This document shows positions 24,985 through 33,605 of a stretch of DNA of 40,548 nucleotides, one piece after another. Numbering within the stretch: position 1 is the stretch's first letter; every line of letters starts with the position of its first letter. The notes beneath the pieces were generated by a model. That model was not told the DNA's origin. It worked only from the letters and a program-made list of their open reading frames with translations, and did not search any database. The translations under genes and the position numbers were made by a program. The stretch lies in contig CANNIZ010000042.1 in the NCBI GenBank assembly GCA_947505245.1, positions 1 through 40,548 on the forward strand, given 5' to 3'. The stretch is from Pseudomonadota bacterium (GTDB taxonomy: Bacteria; Myxococcota_A; UBA796; GCA-2862545).

Positions 24985-25049
24985 GAAGGCCCCACTCGGG
25001 GGCCGCGCAAAGCGCAGGGGGTGGGGAGCGGCCGCAGGCCGCGGGAATC
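24985..25049 (-). repeat. Right arm of imperfect inverted repeat, REP-like double hairpin
   Basis: Same architecture as the left arm in opposite orientation: CCCCAC (24990-24995) pairs with GTGGGG (25021-25026) around GCGC-AAA-GCGC (25005-25015), and next to it a perfect GCGGCC-GCA-GGCCGC hairpin (25028-25042). It ends GCGGGAATC, the complement of the left arm's start. It lies 40 bp past the nuoN stop, so it may terminate the long kor-nuo transcript. Confidence 0.75.
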
Positions 25050-25088
25050 AGAGAATGCCCGCGCGTACCGCCAGCCGGCCGCGCGGTT

Positions 25089-26534
25089 CTAATTCCCGAT
25101 GAAGCCCACCGCCGCGACGCGAGCCGCGTCGTACAGCGGCCCCGGGTACAGGCCGATGCCCACCACGGCGAGCAGGCACAACACGATCGCCGTGTTGGTG
25201 ACGGGGTCGACGTCGATCACGGCCTCGTTCGCGGGCGGGTTCATGAACATCGCCCGGACGACGCGCAGGTAGTAGAACAGCGCGAGGACCGAGATGGACG
25301 CGCCGAACACGACGAGGCCGTAGAACCCGGCCTCCCAGACGGCGAGGAACACGAACAGCTTGGCCCAGAAGCCGACCATGAACGGGATGCCGGCGAGCGA
25401 CAGCAGGAACGCGAGCATGGCGGCGGCGAGCCAGCCGTTGCGGCGCACGAGGCCGTCGAACGAAGCGATCGAGTCGTCCCCGCCGCCGCCGTTCTTGACG
25501 GCGTGTACGACGAGGAACGCGCCCATGTTGGTGAACACGTAGCCGACGCCGTAGAACAGCAGCATGCCGAGGCCGAGCTCGCTGCGGGTGAGCAGGGCGA
25601 GCATCAGGAAGCCGACGTGGGAAACGCCCGAGAACGCGAGCAGGCGCTTGACGTTGGACTGGCGCAGCGCCAGGAAATTGCCGGCGATGAGCGTTGTGAC
25701 GGACAGCACCAGCAGCGGTGCCAAGGCCATCGTCGCGAGCGCGCCGTTGCGGGCGAGCAGCAGCTGGATGAACACCGTGAAGCCGGCGATCTTCGGGAGC
25801 GCGGACAGGAACACGATGAACGGCGTGTGGCCGCCCTCGTAGGCATCGGGAACCCACATATGGAACGGGAAGATGCCGATCTTGAACCCGAGGCCCCCGA
25901 TGACCATCGCGGCGCCGACGAGCGCGAGCGGGCTCGGGTGCGCCTGGACGTGGGTGGCGATGGCGAGGATCGACGTGTCGTGCGCGAGGCCGAACAGGAG
26001 CGAGAGCCCGAACAGCAGCGTGGCGCTCGAGGCCGCCCCGACGAGGTAGAGCTTGACAGCCCCCTCGGTGGCGCGCTTGTCGTCGCGGGGGAACGCGGTG
26101 AGCACGTACAGCGGGATGCTCATGAGCTCGAAGGCGACGACCAGCAGGATGAGATCGCGGGCGCCGGTGAGCAGCGACATGCCGAGGATCGAGAACAACA
26201 TCGTCAGGTAGTACTCGCCCTGACGGCGGGCGTAGGCCTCGTTCACGTGCGTGCGGGCCCCGAGCACGGCGACCGCGCCGCCAACGTAGAACAGGCGCTT
26301 GAGGAACACCGCGAGGCCAGTGCCAAGGTACGCGCCGCCCCACACGGTGCCGATCGGGTCGTACAGCCAGGTGGCGGCGGCTGCGGCGAGGAGCGTGACG
26401 ATCGCACCTCCGGCCATCAACCGCTTCCGACCGTGGGGCATGAGGAGGTCGAGGATCAGCAGCCAGAGCGCGCCGACGAGCAGGACCAGATCGGGCAGCA
26501 GCGGCTGGAAGTCTACCAACATCGGGACGTTCAT
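25089..26534 (-). CDS. nuoN: NADH-quinone oxidoreductase subunit N
   Basis: 481 residues, an antiporter-like membrane subunit of complex I with about 14 helices. I started at ATG 26534 (MNVPMLVDFQ), which overlaps the nuoM stop as ATGA. The proton-channel residues are in place: Glu in VAFELMSIPLYVL (helix 5), Lys in GAVKLYLVGAASSA (helix 7), and FKIGIFPFHMWVPDAYEG with the broken helix and Lys of the central axis. NSHV-type HVGFLMLAL and GIPFMVGFWAKLFVF follow. It is the last gene of the operon and ends with TAG 40 bp before a hairpin-rich repeat. Confidence 0.96.
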   Translation of the reverse strand: MNVPMLVDFQPLLPDLVLLVGALWLLILDLLMPHGRKRLMAGGAIVTLLAAAAATWLYDPIGTVWGGAYLGTGLAVFLKRLFYVGGAVAVLGARTHVNEAYARRQGEYYLTMLFSILGMSLLTGARDLILLVVAFELMSIPLYVLTAFPRDDKRATEGAVKLYLVGAASSATLLFGLSLLFGLAHDTSILAIATHVQAHPSPLALVGAAMVIGGLGFKIGIFPFHMWVPDAYEGGHTPFIVFLSALPKIAGFTVFIQLLLARNGALATMALAPLLVLSVTTLIAGNFLALRQSNVKRLLAFSGVSHVGFLMLALLTRSELGLGMLLFYGVGYVFTNMGAFLVVHAVKNGGGGDDSIASFDGLVRRNGWLAAAMLAFLLSLAGIPFMVGFWAKLFVFLAVWEAGFYGLVVFGASISVLALFYYLRVVRAMFMNPPANEAVIDVDPVTNTAIVLCLLAVVGIGLYPGPLYDAARVAAVGFIGN

Positions 26535-28078
26535 GGCGTCACCCCCGCGCCGTGCGCTTGGAGGGCGGCGAGGTACACCGGGGTTGCAGTGTCGATCAGG
26601 TCGAGCAGCAGCCGCGGCCACACGCCGAACACGACGAGCGTGGTGCCGAGCGTCCACAGCGAAACGCGCTCGGCGAAGCCCGCGTCGGTCAGGTGGGCGA
26701 ACTTCTCGGGGGGGCCTTCGCCCCAGAAGATGTCGCGCGTGCCGCGCAGCACGTACACGGCGGTGACGAGCGCGCCGATGCCGCCCGGGACGGCCCACCA
26801 GCTGTTCGCGCTCTGCCAGGCGCCGAGGAACACGAGGAACTCGGCGACGAACCCGGCGGTGCCCGGCATGCCGAGGCTCGACAGGCAGGCGAGCGTGAAG
26901 AACGCGGCCGTGAGCGGCATGACCTTTGCGAACCCGCCCATGTTGGGGATCCAGCGGTCGTGCGTGCGCTCGTAGATGAGGCCGACGAGGGAGAAGAACA
27001 GGGCGGTCATGATGCCGTGCGCGAACATCTGGAACATCGCGCCGTTCCAGCCGTTGACGGTGAGCGTTGCAGCGCCGAGCAGCACCACGCCCATGTGGCT
27101 CACCGAGCTGTACGCGATGATGTACTTGAGGTCCTTCTGGGCCATCGCGCTCATCGCGCCCCACACGATGTTGATCACCGCGATCGTGCCGACCGCGAAC
27201 GCCCACTGCTGGGCACCGTCGGGCAACAGCACCATGCCGACGCGCAGGACGCCGAAGGCGCCGAGCTTCATGAGCACGCCAGCGTGCAGCATCGACACGG
27301 CGGTGGGGGCGGCGGCGTGGCCGTCCGGCGACCAGGTGTGGAACGGGAACAGGCCCGCGAGCGCACCGAACCCGACCCACAGGGCAGGGAACAGCCACCA
27401 TTGAAGGCGAGGCGAGAACGAGACCTTCGCGAGCTGGCCCATGTCGAATGTGTGGCCGCCGGCCTGGTACATGCCCAGCATGGCGGCGAGGATCAGCGCG
27501 GAGCCGCCCAGCAGCACGAGGGTGAGCTTCATGGCGGCGTACTCTTTGCCGCCGACGTCCAGGCGGTCCATCGCCCACGCGAACGGACCCTCGGACTTCA
27601 CCTTGCCCGTGCTGCCCCAGATGCCGATCAGCAGGTACATCGGCAGCACGGCGATCTCGTAGAACAGGAAGAACACGAACAGGTCCTGCGCGACGAACAC
27701 GCCGAACACGCCGGACACGAGGCCGAGCAGGAAGATGTAGAACTCGCGCGGGCGGTTCTCGAGCGTGGTGCTGGCGACCGCTCCGGCGAACGTGATGATG
27801 CCGGTGAGCAGCAGCAGCGAGGCGCCCCAGCCGTCGACCGCGACCAGGTACTGGATGCCGAGCGACGGGACGAGGTTGTACCGCTCCTCGAAGTGGAAGG
27901 TCGCGGGCCCGCGGGCGAGCACCTCGCGCACGACCCAGATCGCACCGAGCAGCGACGCGATCGACGCGGACACCGCGATGGTGCGCACCGCGGTCTTCGC
28001 CTCGTCAGGCAGGAACAACATGATCAACGCGGCCAGGGCGGGCATTGCGATGATGAACGAAAGGATGGGGAACGCCAT
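26531..28078 (-). CDS. nuoM: NADH-quinone oxidoreductase subunit M
   Basis: 515 residues, an antiporter-like proton-pumping subunit. ATG 28078 (MAFPILSFII) forms a TGATG overlap with the nuoL stop. Conserved elements include FFLFYEIAVLPMYLLIGIWG (essential Glu of helix 5), YAAMKLTLVLLGGSALIL (Lys of helix 7), GLFPFHTWSPDGHAAAPT, and SVSHMGVVLLG. The C-terminal helix 14 region has GMPGTAGFVAEFLVFLG. Length and motif order are standard for the family, so the subunit should be functional. Confidence 0.96.
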   Translation of the reverse strand: MAFPILSFIIAMPALAALIMLFLPDEAKTAVRTIAVSASIASLLGAIWVVREVLARGPATFHFEERYNLVPSLGIQYLVAVDGWGASLLLLTGIITFAGAVASTTLENRPREFYIFLLGLVSGVFGVFVAQDLFVFFLFYEIAVLPMYLLIGIWGSTGKVKSEGPFAWAMDRLDVGGKEYAAMKLTLVLLGGSALILAAMLGMYQAGGHTFDMGQLAKVSFSPRLQWWLFPALWVGFGALAGLFPFHTWSPDGHAAAPTAVSMLHAGVLMKLGAFGVLRVGMVLLPDGAQQWAFAVGTIAVINIVWGAMSAMAQKDLKYIIAYSSVSHMGVVLLGAATLTVNGWNGAMFQMFAHGIMTALFFSLVGLIYERTHDRWIPNMGGFAKVMPLTAAFFTLACLSSLGMPGTAGFVAEFLVFLGAWQSANSWWAVPGGIGALVTAVYVLRGTRDIFWGEGPPEKFAHLTDAGFAERVSLWTLGTTLVVFGVWPRLLLDLIDTATPVYLAALQAHGAGVTP

Positions 28079-29955
28079 CAGCGGGAGCCTCCCACGAGGG
28101 CTGCAAATTGGCTCCAGATCGTGAGCCCGACGACCCCGAGCATCACGACGTAGACGTAGTCGGTGGCGCGGCCGGTCTGGAAGCGGCGGAGCCATTCTCC
28201 GGCGGTGAGCGCGCCTGCGCCGATGCCGTTGAGCATGCCGTCCACGACGTAGCGGTCGAGCCACGCGAACACGCGCGAGAGCGCCATCATCAGGAGGTTG
28301 TACGCGCCCAGCCAGAACCGGTCGACGGCGCCATACTCGATGAACGCGGCCACGGGTGCCGTGGCGGAAGCGAGCCCCGCGCCGGCGGGGGTCATGTTGA
28401 GCACGTAGCCGAGGCCGATGCCGCCGAACGCGAGCACCAAGGCGACGACGCCTACCGGGGTGACGTGGGTGAGATGGAACTCGACCTCGGGCAGGGCGAG
28501 GAGGCCGAGGAACTGGCCGCCGAACAGCCCGCCGATCACGGTGGGGACGAGCAGGATCAGCAGGGGGAGCCGCATCGCGATGCCGCCTTCATGGGCGTGG
28601 TGCGCGTGTTCACCGAGCTTGCCGAAGAACGCGAGGAACACGACGCGGCTCATGTAGTACGCGGTGATTCCGACCGTCGCCAGGCACGCGAGGAACGGGA
28701 TCCAGAACAGCGGGTCGCGGTGCGTGCCCTCCCAGAGCGACTCGAGGATCTGGTCCTTGCTGAAGAACCCCGAGAGGCCGGGAAAGCCGGCGAGTGCGAG
28801 CGAACCGACGCTGAACGTGAGCGTGGTCCACTTCATCTTCTTCGACAGGCCGCCCATGTGGGACAGGTCGTTGCTGTGCACGGCGTGGATGACGCTGCCG
28901 GCCGAGAGGAACAACATCGCCTTGAAAAACGCGTGGGTCCCGAGGTGGAAGTAGCCACCGAACAGGCTGCCCGCGCCGAGAGCTGCGACCATGTACCCGA
29001 GCTGGCTGCACGTGGAGTAGGCGAGCACGCGCTTGATGTCGTTCTGGCCGATCGCGACGATCGCGGCGAACACGGCGGTGACGCCGCCGATCACGGACAT
29101 CGCGACCATGACCTGGGGTGCTGCCTGGAAGATCGGGTAGGCGCGGACGATGAGATAGACGCCGGCGGCGACCATGGTGGCGGCGTGGAGCAGCGCGGAC
29201 ACCGGCGTGGGGCCTTCCATCGCGTCCGGCAGCCAGACGTGCAGCGGGAACTGCGCGGACTTGCCCATGACGGCGAGGAAGTAGAGCGCGGCGACCGCGA
29301 CCGGCACGACCCCGAGGGCGCCGAGCTTTGCGACCGTTTCGGCGTCCCACCCGAACGTGCCGACCGCGGCGTACTGCACGATCAGCCCGATGAGCAGGCC
29401 GAGATCAGCGAACTTCGTGACCCAGAACGCCTTGAGGGCTGCGCGCGCGGCGGAGGGCTTCTTGTAGTAGAAGCCGATCAGCAGGTAGCTGCACAGACCG
29501 ACGAGCTCCCACGCGCAGAACAGCTGCAGGATGTTCGGCGCGACCACGAGCGCCTGCATCGAGAACAGGAACAGGCTGTGCCAGGTGAAGTACCGGCCGT
29601 AGTCCTCGTCGTTCTCGTCGGCCATGTACTCGAGCGAGAACACCTGCACGCAGAACGCGACGATGGAGACGACGGCGAGCATCGGCGCGCTGATGCCGTC
29701 GATCTGCAGGCCGATGGTGGCGGCTGACTTGCCAGCCTCTGGCAGCCAGGTCGTCTCGAAGATCTCCGGGACGCGGTTGTCGGCGAGGCGGGCCAGCGTG
29801 AGCGCGACGCTCGCGAACACCGACGCGAAGGCGCCGCCAACCGACAGCGCGGCTGCGGCGCGTCCGGCGCGGCGCAGGGGCGCCACGATGATCAGCAGCA
29901 CGGCGATGATCAGGGGCGCAAACACGGAGATGAGCGCGAGATCGAGGGTTCTCAT
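28078..29955 (-). CDS. nuoL: NADH-quinone oxidoreductase subunit L
   Basis: 625 residues, the distal antiporter-like subunit with the long lateral helix expected at the C-terminus. ATG 29955 overlaps the nuoK stop as ATGA. Motifs seen are FCAWELVGLCSYLLIGFYY (Glu, helix 5), AFWVTKFADLGLLIG (Lys, helix 7), FPLHVWLPDAMEGPTPVSA, LLHAATMVAAGVYL and YSTCSQLGYMVAALG. These include the proton-channel residues. The C-terminal region (GAVDRFWLGAYNLLM and beyond) fits the traverse-helix anchor. Full length, no anomalies. Confidence 0.96.
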   Translation of the reverse strand: MRTLDLALISVFAPLIIAVLLIIVAPLRRAGRAAAALSVGGAFASVFASVALTLARLADNRVPEIFETTWLPEAGKSAATIGLQIDGISAPMLAVVSIVAFCVQVFSLEYMADENDEDYGRYFTWHSLFLFSMQALVVAPNILQLFCAWELVGLCSYLLIGFYYKKPSAARAALKAFWVTKFADLGLLIGLIVQYAAVGTFGWDAETVAKLGALGVVPVAVAALYFLAVMGKSAQFPLHVWLPDAMEGPTPVSALLHAATMVAAGVYLIVRAYPIFQAAPQVMVAMSVIGGVTAVFAAIVAIGQNDIKRVLAYSTCSQLGYMVAALGAGSLFGGYFHLGTHAFFKAMLFLSAGSVIHAVHSNDLSHMGGLSKKMKWTTLTFSVGSLALAGFPGLSGFFSKDQILESLWEGTHRDPLFWIPFLACLATVGITAYYMSRVVFLAFFGKLGEHAHHAHEGGIAMRLPLLILLVPTVIGGLFGGQFLGLLALPEVEFHLTHVTPVGVVALVLAFGGIGLGYVLNMTPAGAGLASATAPVAAFIEYGAVDRFWLGAYNLLMMALSRVFAWLDRYVVDGMLNGIGAGALTAGEWLRRFQTGRATDYVYVVMLGVVGLTIWSQFAALVGGSR

Positions 29956-30251
29956 CGCTTCATCTCGCTGGCGAGGTTGACCATGACGTCGTGGCGGCTG
30001 CGGTACAGGAGCACCACGATGCCGAGCCCGACCACCACCTCGGTGACGGTGAGGGCGATGGAGAACATCGCGAACACCTGCCCGAGCGCGCCAGCGCCGT
30101 AGCGACCGAAGGCGACGAGGTTGAGGTTGAGCGCGTTCGCCATCAGCTCGACGGAGAGCATGATGCCGATGGCGTTTCGTCGGGTGAGGATGCCGTAGAC
30201 GCCGGTGACGAACAGCACCGCGGCCAGCGACAGGTAAAAGCGGACGTCCAT
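29952..30251 (-). CDS. nuoK: NADH-quinone oxidoreductase subunit K
   Basis: 99 residues, three transmembrane helices, exactly the usual size. ATG 30251 shares its A with the nuoJ TAA stop (TAATG). The essential acidic residues of the E-channel are in VELMANALNLNLV (helix 2, Glu) and LTVTEVVVGLGIVVLLYR (helix 3, Glu). It sits at the junction between the quinone module and the antiporter subunits. Confidence 0.96.
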   Translation of the reverse strand: MDVRFYLSLAAVLFVTGVYGILTRRNAIGIMLSVELMANALNLNLVAFGRYGAGALGQVFAMFSIALTVTEVVVGLGIVVLLYRSRHDVMVNLASEMKR

Positions 30252-30745
30252 TATGCGTCTCCCTTCCGGGCGAGGACGATGGCGCCGATCATGCCGGCGA
30301 GCAGCAGCACCGACAGCGCCTCAAAGGCGATGAGGTAGCGGTCGAGGAACATGTGGCCGATCTTCTGCGCGTCGCCCGATGGGGTGGGCGTCAGCGCGGC
30401 GAGCTCGGGCGTGGTCCAGATGGCGACGAGCAGCGTGGCGCCGAGGCCGAGCGCGACAGGGGCCGCCCAGCCGGGCGCCTCCGACGCGCTTGGGACGCGG
30501 CTGCCGGGGTCGCGCTGGGTGAGCATCACGCCGAACAGCATCATCGTGATGACGCCGCCCGTGTACAGCATCACCTGGATGGCGGCGAGGAACGGGGCCT
30601 CGAGCATGACGTAAAGGAGCGCGGTGGTGATCAACATCGCCGCGAGCCAGAACACGCTGTGCACGAGGTTGTCGGACACCACGACCGCGACGGCCGTGGC
30701 GATGAGCACCACGGCGATCACGACCACGGCGACAGTCGCTAGCAT
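30251..30745 (-). CDS. nuoJ: NADH-quinone oxidoreductase subunit J
   Basis: 164 residues, five helices. ATG 30745 (MLATVAVVVIAVV) overlaps the nuoI stop as TGATG; the longer frame upstream is the shadow of nuoI. The glycine-rich helix 3 segment that carries the pi-bulge is LYTGGVITMMLFGVMLTQ, preceded by APFLAAIQVML. Helix 4 and helix 5 hydrophobic stretches follow, ending with GMIGAIVLARKGDA. It forms part of the E-channel with NuoK, NuoA and NuoH. Confidence 0.94.
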   Translation of the reverse strand: MLATVAVVVIAVVLIATAVAVVVSDNLVHSVFWLAAMLITTALLYVMLEAPFLAAIQVMLYTGGVITMMLFGVMLTQRDPGSRVPSASEAPGWAAPVALGLGATLLVAIWTTPELAALTPTPSGDAQKIGHMFLDRYLIAFEALSVLLLAGMIGAIVLARKGDA

Positions 30746-31353
30746 CAGGTCGTTCCTCCGGTGGGGGCATCCGGGGCGGCCTTCGGCGTCGCCTCGGCAA
30801 CAGGGGCGGCGGCCTTCGGGGCCGCCTCGGCGGCGGGTGCAGGTGGCGCTTCGCCGCGCTTTGGCTCCTGGGCCTCGCGCAACACCGTGCCGTTGCCCCA
30901 GGTCGCGGGCAGGGCCTTCTCGTTTGCGTACAGCCGCTCCATGGTCAGCACGAGGCCCTCGCGCGAGTACGTCGGCGCCTGCTGGACACGCCGCATCACG
31001 ATCGAGTCTTCGGGGCACACCTGCACACACATCTCGCAAAAGATGCAGCCCTGCAGGTCGAGCACGAAGTCAGCTGCCGAGCCACGCTTCTTGCCCGTCG
31101 CCTTGGACTCGATCTTCGGGCCGGCGGTGACCGTGATCACCCCGGACGGGCAGATGTTCTCGCACATCTTGCAGCCGATGCACGTTCCCTGGGCGTGTTC
31201 ATCGGTGGTGAGCGCGAAGCTCGCCCGGTACCGCTCGGACCGCGACTCGGGCGGGCGGGCGGGCTTTGAGGGCCGCGACTCCGTCACGACCGGGCGCAGG
31301 AAATTTCGGAGGGTGGCTTCGAGCGCCGCCCACGAGCCGCCGATGTAGTTCAT
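30745..31353 (-). CDS. nuoI: NADH-quinone oxidoreductase subunit I (2x[4Fe-4S] ferredoxin-like)
   Basis: 202 residues from ATG 31353 (ATGA overlap with nuoH). Two complete [4Fe-4S] motifs are seen: CIGCKMCENICP (Cys 58, 61, 64, 68) and CIFCEMCVQVCP (Cys 103, 106, 109, 113), ligating clusters N6a and N6b that lead electrons to N2 in NuoB. An amphipathic N-terminal helix docks it to the membrane arm. The last 40 residues are Ala/Pro/Lys-rich and low-complexity, an extension beyond the usual family end. Because NuoE, F and G are not encoded here, NuoI would be the electron entry point and the natural docking site for a reduced ferredoxin; that is inference. Confidence 0.95.
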   Translation of the reverse strand: MNYIGGSWAALEATLRNFLRPVVTESRPSKPARPPESRSERYRASFALTTDEHAQGTCIGCKMCENICPSGVITVTAGPKIESKATGKKRGSAADFVLDLQGCIFCEMCVQVCPEDSIVMRRVQQAPTYSREGLVLTMERLYANEKALPATWGNGTVLREAQEPKRGEAPPAPAAEAAPKAAAPVAEATPKAAPDAPTGGTT

Positions 31354-32387
31354 ACCCACCCCAACGACACCGAGACGGCGGTGCATGCGACGAGCACGAG
31401 CCCGCCGGGAACGAGGTAATACCAGCAAAGTTCCATCAGCTGGTCGGACCGGAAGCGGTACCAGGACCAGCGGATCCAGTAGATCGACACGAACAACATC
31501 GAGGTCTTGACGAGCATCGCCGTGGCCGACAGGACGATCTGCGCGATGGCAGGCAGCCCGGCGAGGAACGGCATGTGCCCGCCCCCGAAGAACATCGCCG
31601 TCGCGAGCGCGGAGGCGATGAACGTGTGCAGGTACTCGGTGAGGATGAACAGGCCGCTCTTGATGCCGGTGTACTCGACGATCACGCCGGCGACGAGCTC
31701 GCTCTCGGCCTCCGGGATGTCGAACGGGATGCGGTTCGCCTCGGCGAGCGACGCGAGGTAGAACAGCACGAACGCCAGGAACCCGACGACCGGCAGGCTG
31801 AAGACCATCCAGCCGTGCGTGGCCTGCCAGGCGACCATGCGCGCGATGGAGAGGTCGCCGGCGACGATCACGGGCACGAGCGCGGCGAGCACCATGGGGA
31901 TCTCGTACGACACGCCCTGTGCGACGGTGCGCATGGCCGCGAGCAGCGCGTACTTGTTGTTCGACGCCCAGCCGGCCATCCACAGCGGGAACACCATCAG
32001 ACCGGACACCGAAAGGACCCAGAGGATGCCGATGTCGAGGTTCGAGATCAGGATGGCGGGAGCCCAGGTGCCTGTGTCATCCCAGTACCCGGCGAACGGC
32101 ACCACGCCGAGGAGCACCACGCAGAGCACCACAGGGAAGGCCGGGGCGATGAAGAACATCGTCTTGTCGGCGCCGCGTGGGACGAGGTCTTCCTTCTGCA
32201 GCATCTTCAGCGCGTCGGCGAAGGGCTGCAGGACTCCGAAGGGACCAAAGACGTCGACGCCGATGCGGTTCTGCATGCGCGCGGAGAACTTGCGCTCCCA
32301 CCACGACGCGAGGGCGCCGACGCCCATCACGCCGAGCAGGACGGGCAGGCCGTAGACGAGGCCGTGCAGCCAGGGGTTGAGGGTCAC
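31350..32387 (-). CDS. nuoH: NADH-quinone oxidoreductase subunit H
   Basis: 345 residues, eight or nine helices. GTG 32387 overlaps the nuoD stop as GTGA. Conserved elements lining the quinone tunnel are ERKFSARMQNRIG (N-terminal loop), FGVLQPFADALKMLQKED, and AEANRIPFDIPEAESELVAG, the acidic loop that links the quinone site to the E-channel. VEYTGIKSGLFILTEY is also standard. No unusual features. Confidence 0.96.
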   Translation of the reverse strand: MTLNPWLHGLVYGLPVLLGVMGVGALASWWERKFSARMQNRIGVDVFGPFGVLQPFADALKMLQKEDLVPRGADKTMFFIAPAFPVVLCVVLLGVVPFAGYWDDTGTWAPAILISNLDIGILWVLSVSGLMVFPLWMAGWASNNKYALLAAMRTVAQGVSYEIPMVLAALVPVIVAGDLSIARMVAWQATHGWMVFSLPVVGFLAFVLFYLASLAEANRIPFDIPEAESELVAGVIVEYTGIKSGLFILTEYLHTFIASALATAMFFGGGHMPFLAGLPAIAQIVLSATAMLVKTSMLFVSIYWIRWSWYRFRSDQLMELCWYYLVPGGLVLVACTAVSVSLGWV

Positions 32388-33601
32388 CGGTCTACCTCAC
32401 CGAGGATGGGGTCGAGCGAACCGAGGATTGCGACCACGTCTGGCACGGTGTGACCGACCAGGGCGTAGGGCAGCGCGGACATCGCGTGCAGGCTGGGGGG
32501 GCGGAACTTGAGTCGATAGGGGGCCGCGCCCTTCTCGGCGCCGCCGCCGATCACGTAGGTGCCGAGCTCGCCGCGAGGAGTCTCGATCGCCGTGTAGAAC
32601 TGCCGGCCCGCGGGCAGCTTCACCGCGAACGGCACCTTGACCGGCTTCTGCGAGCAGATGGGGCCTTCGGGGATGCTGTCGATCAGCTCGCGGACGATGC
32701 GGATCGACTCGTGCATCTCTCGCATGCGGACGTCGAAGCGCGCGTACACGTCGCCGTCGGTGGCGACCGCGACGTTGACCTTGATCTCGTCGTAGGCGCT
32801 GAACGGCTCGTCTCGGCGTAGGTCAAGATCGACGCCGCTGGCCCGGAGGTTCGGACCGGAGAGCCCGAGCTCGAGGGCGAGCTCGCGGTCGATCACGCCG
32901 ACGCCTTTGGTGCGCAACACCAGGACGTCGTTGCCGTAGCACTGCTGCTCGTACTCGGGCATGTGCGCATCGACCGCGTCGATCATCTTCTTCACGGCCG
33001 CGGGCCAGCCCACGGGCACGTCGTGGCGCTGCCCGCCGACGGTGTGCGTGTTGTAGTGGAACCGCGCGCCGGTGAGCATCTCGAACACGTCGAGGATCGC
33101 TTCGCGCTCGCGGAACGTGTACATCATCAAGCTGGCGCCGCCGCCGATGGTGCCGCCGATGTCGAGCGTGAACGTTCCGAGCCACAACAGATGGCTCGCG
33201 ATGCGCTGAATCTCGGCGATGATGGTGCGCATGTAGCGCGCGCGGCGCGGCACCTCGAGGCCGAGCATGCGCTCGAACGCGATGTTCAGCGCCTGCTCGT
33301 TCGTCATCGGCGAGACGTAGTCGTGTTTGTCGACGATCGGGGTGAGCTGCACGACGGTGAGCCGCTCGCACAGCTTCTCGACGCCGCGGTGGAGGTAGCC
33401 GCAGTACGGCACCGCCTTGACGATCATCTCGCCGTCGAGCCACAGCTTGATGCGCATGACGCCGTGGGTCGACGGGTGCTGGGGACCCATGTTGATCGCC
33501 ATGAGGTCGGCGGCGGCGTCGAGCTTCTCGAGGTCGACGTGGGGGTCTTTGCGGGCGGGCTTGGGGAGCGTCACGTCAGCTTCACGGTGCGGGAGCGTCA
33601 C
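32384..33601 (-). CDS. nuoD: NADH-quinone oxidoreductase subunit D (49 kDa)
   Basis: 405 residues. It forms the quinone pocket with NuoB. The quinone-binding His is in MGPQHPSTHG (about 38-47), and the Tyr in DKHDYVSPMTNEQA; the family end GSLDPILGEVDR is intact. GTG 33601 has GGAGA four bases upstream and starts one base after the nuoC stop. An in-frame second GTG at 33574 has the same following bases because of a 27-bp-spaced partial duplication (15 bp repeated), so the true start could be nine codons shorter. NuoC and NuoD are separate genes here rather than fused. Confidence 0.95.
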   Translation of the reverse strand: MTLPHREADVTLPKPARKDPHVDLEKLDAAADLMAINMGPQHPSTHGVMRIKLWLDGEMIVKAVPYCGYLHRGVEKLCERLTVVQLTPIVDKHDYVSPMTNEQALNIAFERMLGLEVPRRARYMRTIIAEIQRIASHLLWLGTFTLDIGGTIGGGASLMMYTFREREAILDVFEMLTGARFHYNTHTVGGQRHDVPVGWPAAVKKMIDAVDAHMPEYEQQCYGNDVLVLRTKGVGVIDRELALELGLSGPNLRASGVDLDLRRDEPFSAYDEIKVNVAVATDGDVYARFDVRMREMHESIRIVRELIDSIPEGPICSQKPVKVPFAVKLPAGRQFYTAIETPRGELGTYVIGGGAEKGAAPYRLKFRPPSLHAMSALPYALVGHTVPDVVAILGSLDPILGEVDR

Positions 33602-33605
33602 GTCA
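33564..33605 (-). repeat. 15-bp direct repeat spanning the nuoC/nuoD junction
   Basis: TGACGTGACGCTCCC occurs at 33605-33591 and again at 33578-33564 on the minus strand, 27 bp apart. The spacing is a multiple of three, so both copies present a GTG in the nuoD frame. The first copy contains the nuoC stop codon and the nuoD start. Confidence 0.8.

Larger units (their letters stand above)
24419..25088. other. Gene-free interval between convergent coaX and nuoN
   Basis: 670 bp without a convincing gene. The open frames inside (about 115-171 codons) overlap one another on both strands, have no family resemblance and no ribosome sites. The interval is bounded by two inverted arms of about 70 bp (24431-24502 and 24985-25049) and contains a perfect 7-bp hairpin, GAGGGCC/GGCCCTC around a T-rich loop, at 24700-24720. 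The region may act as a two-way terminator or be a decayed element. No tRNA or other known RNA was recognised. Confidence 0.75.

Noticed and set aside
24527..25102. Overlapping open frames on both strands inside the coaX-nuoN interval
   Set aside because: Basic, Ser/Arg-rich, no ribosome sites, no family resemblance, and they run through hairpin repeats and the nuoN 3' end.
26552..28153. Plus-strand open frames of 500-540 codons opposite nuoM and nuoL
   Set aside because: His/Arg/Glu-rich antisense of conserved complex I genes; no homology or start signals.
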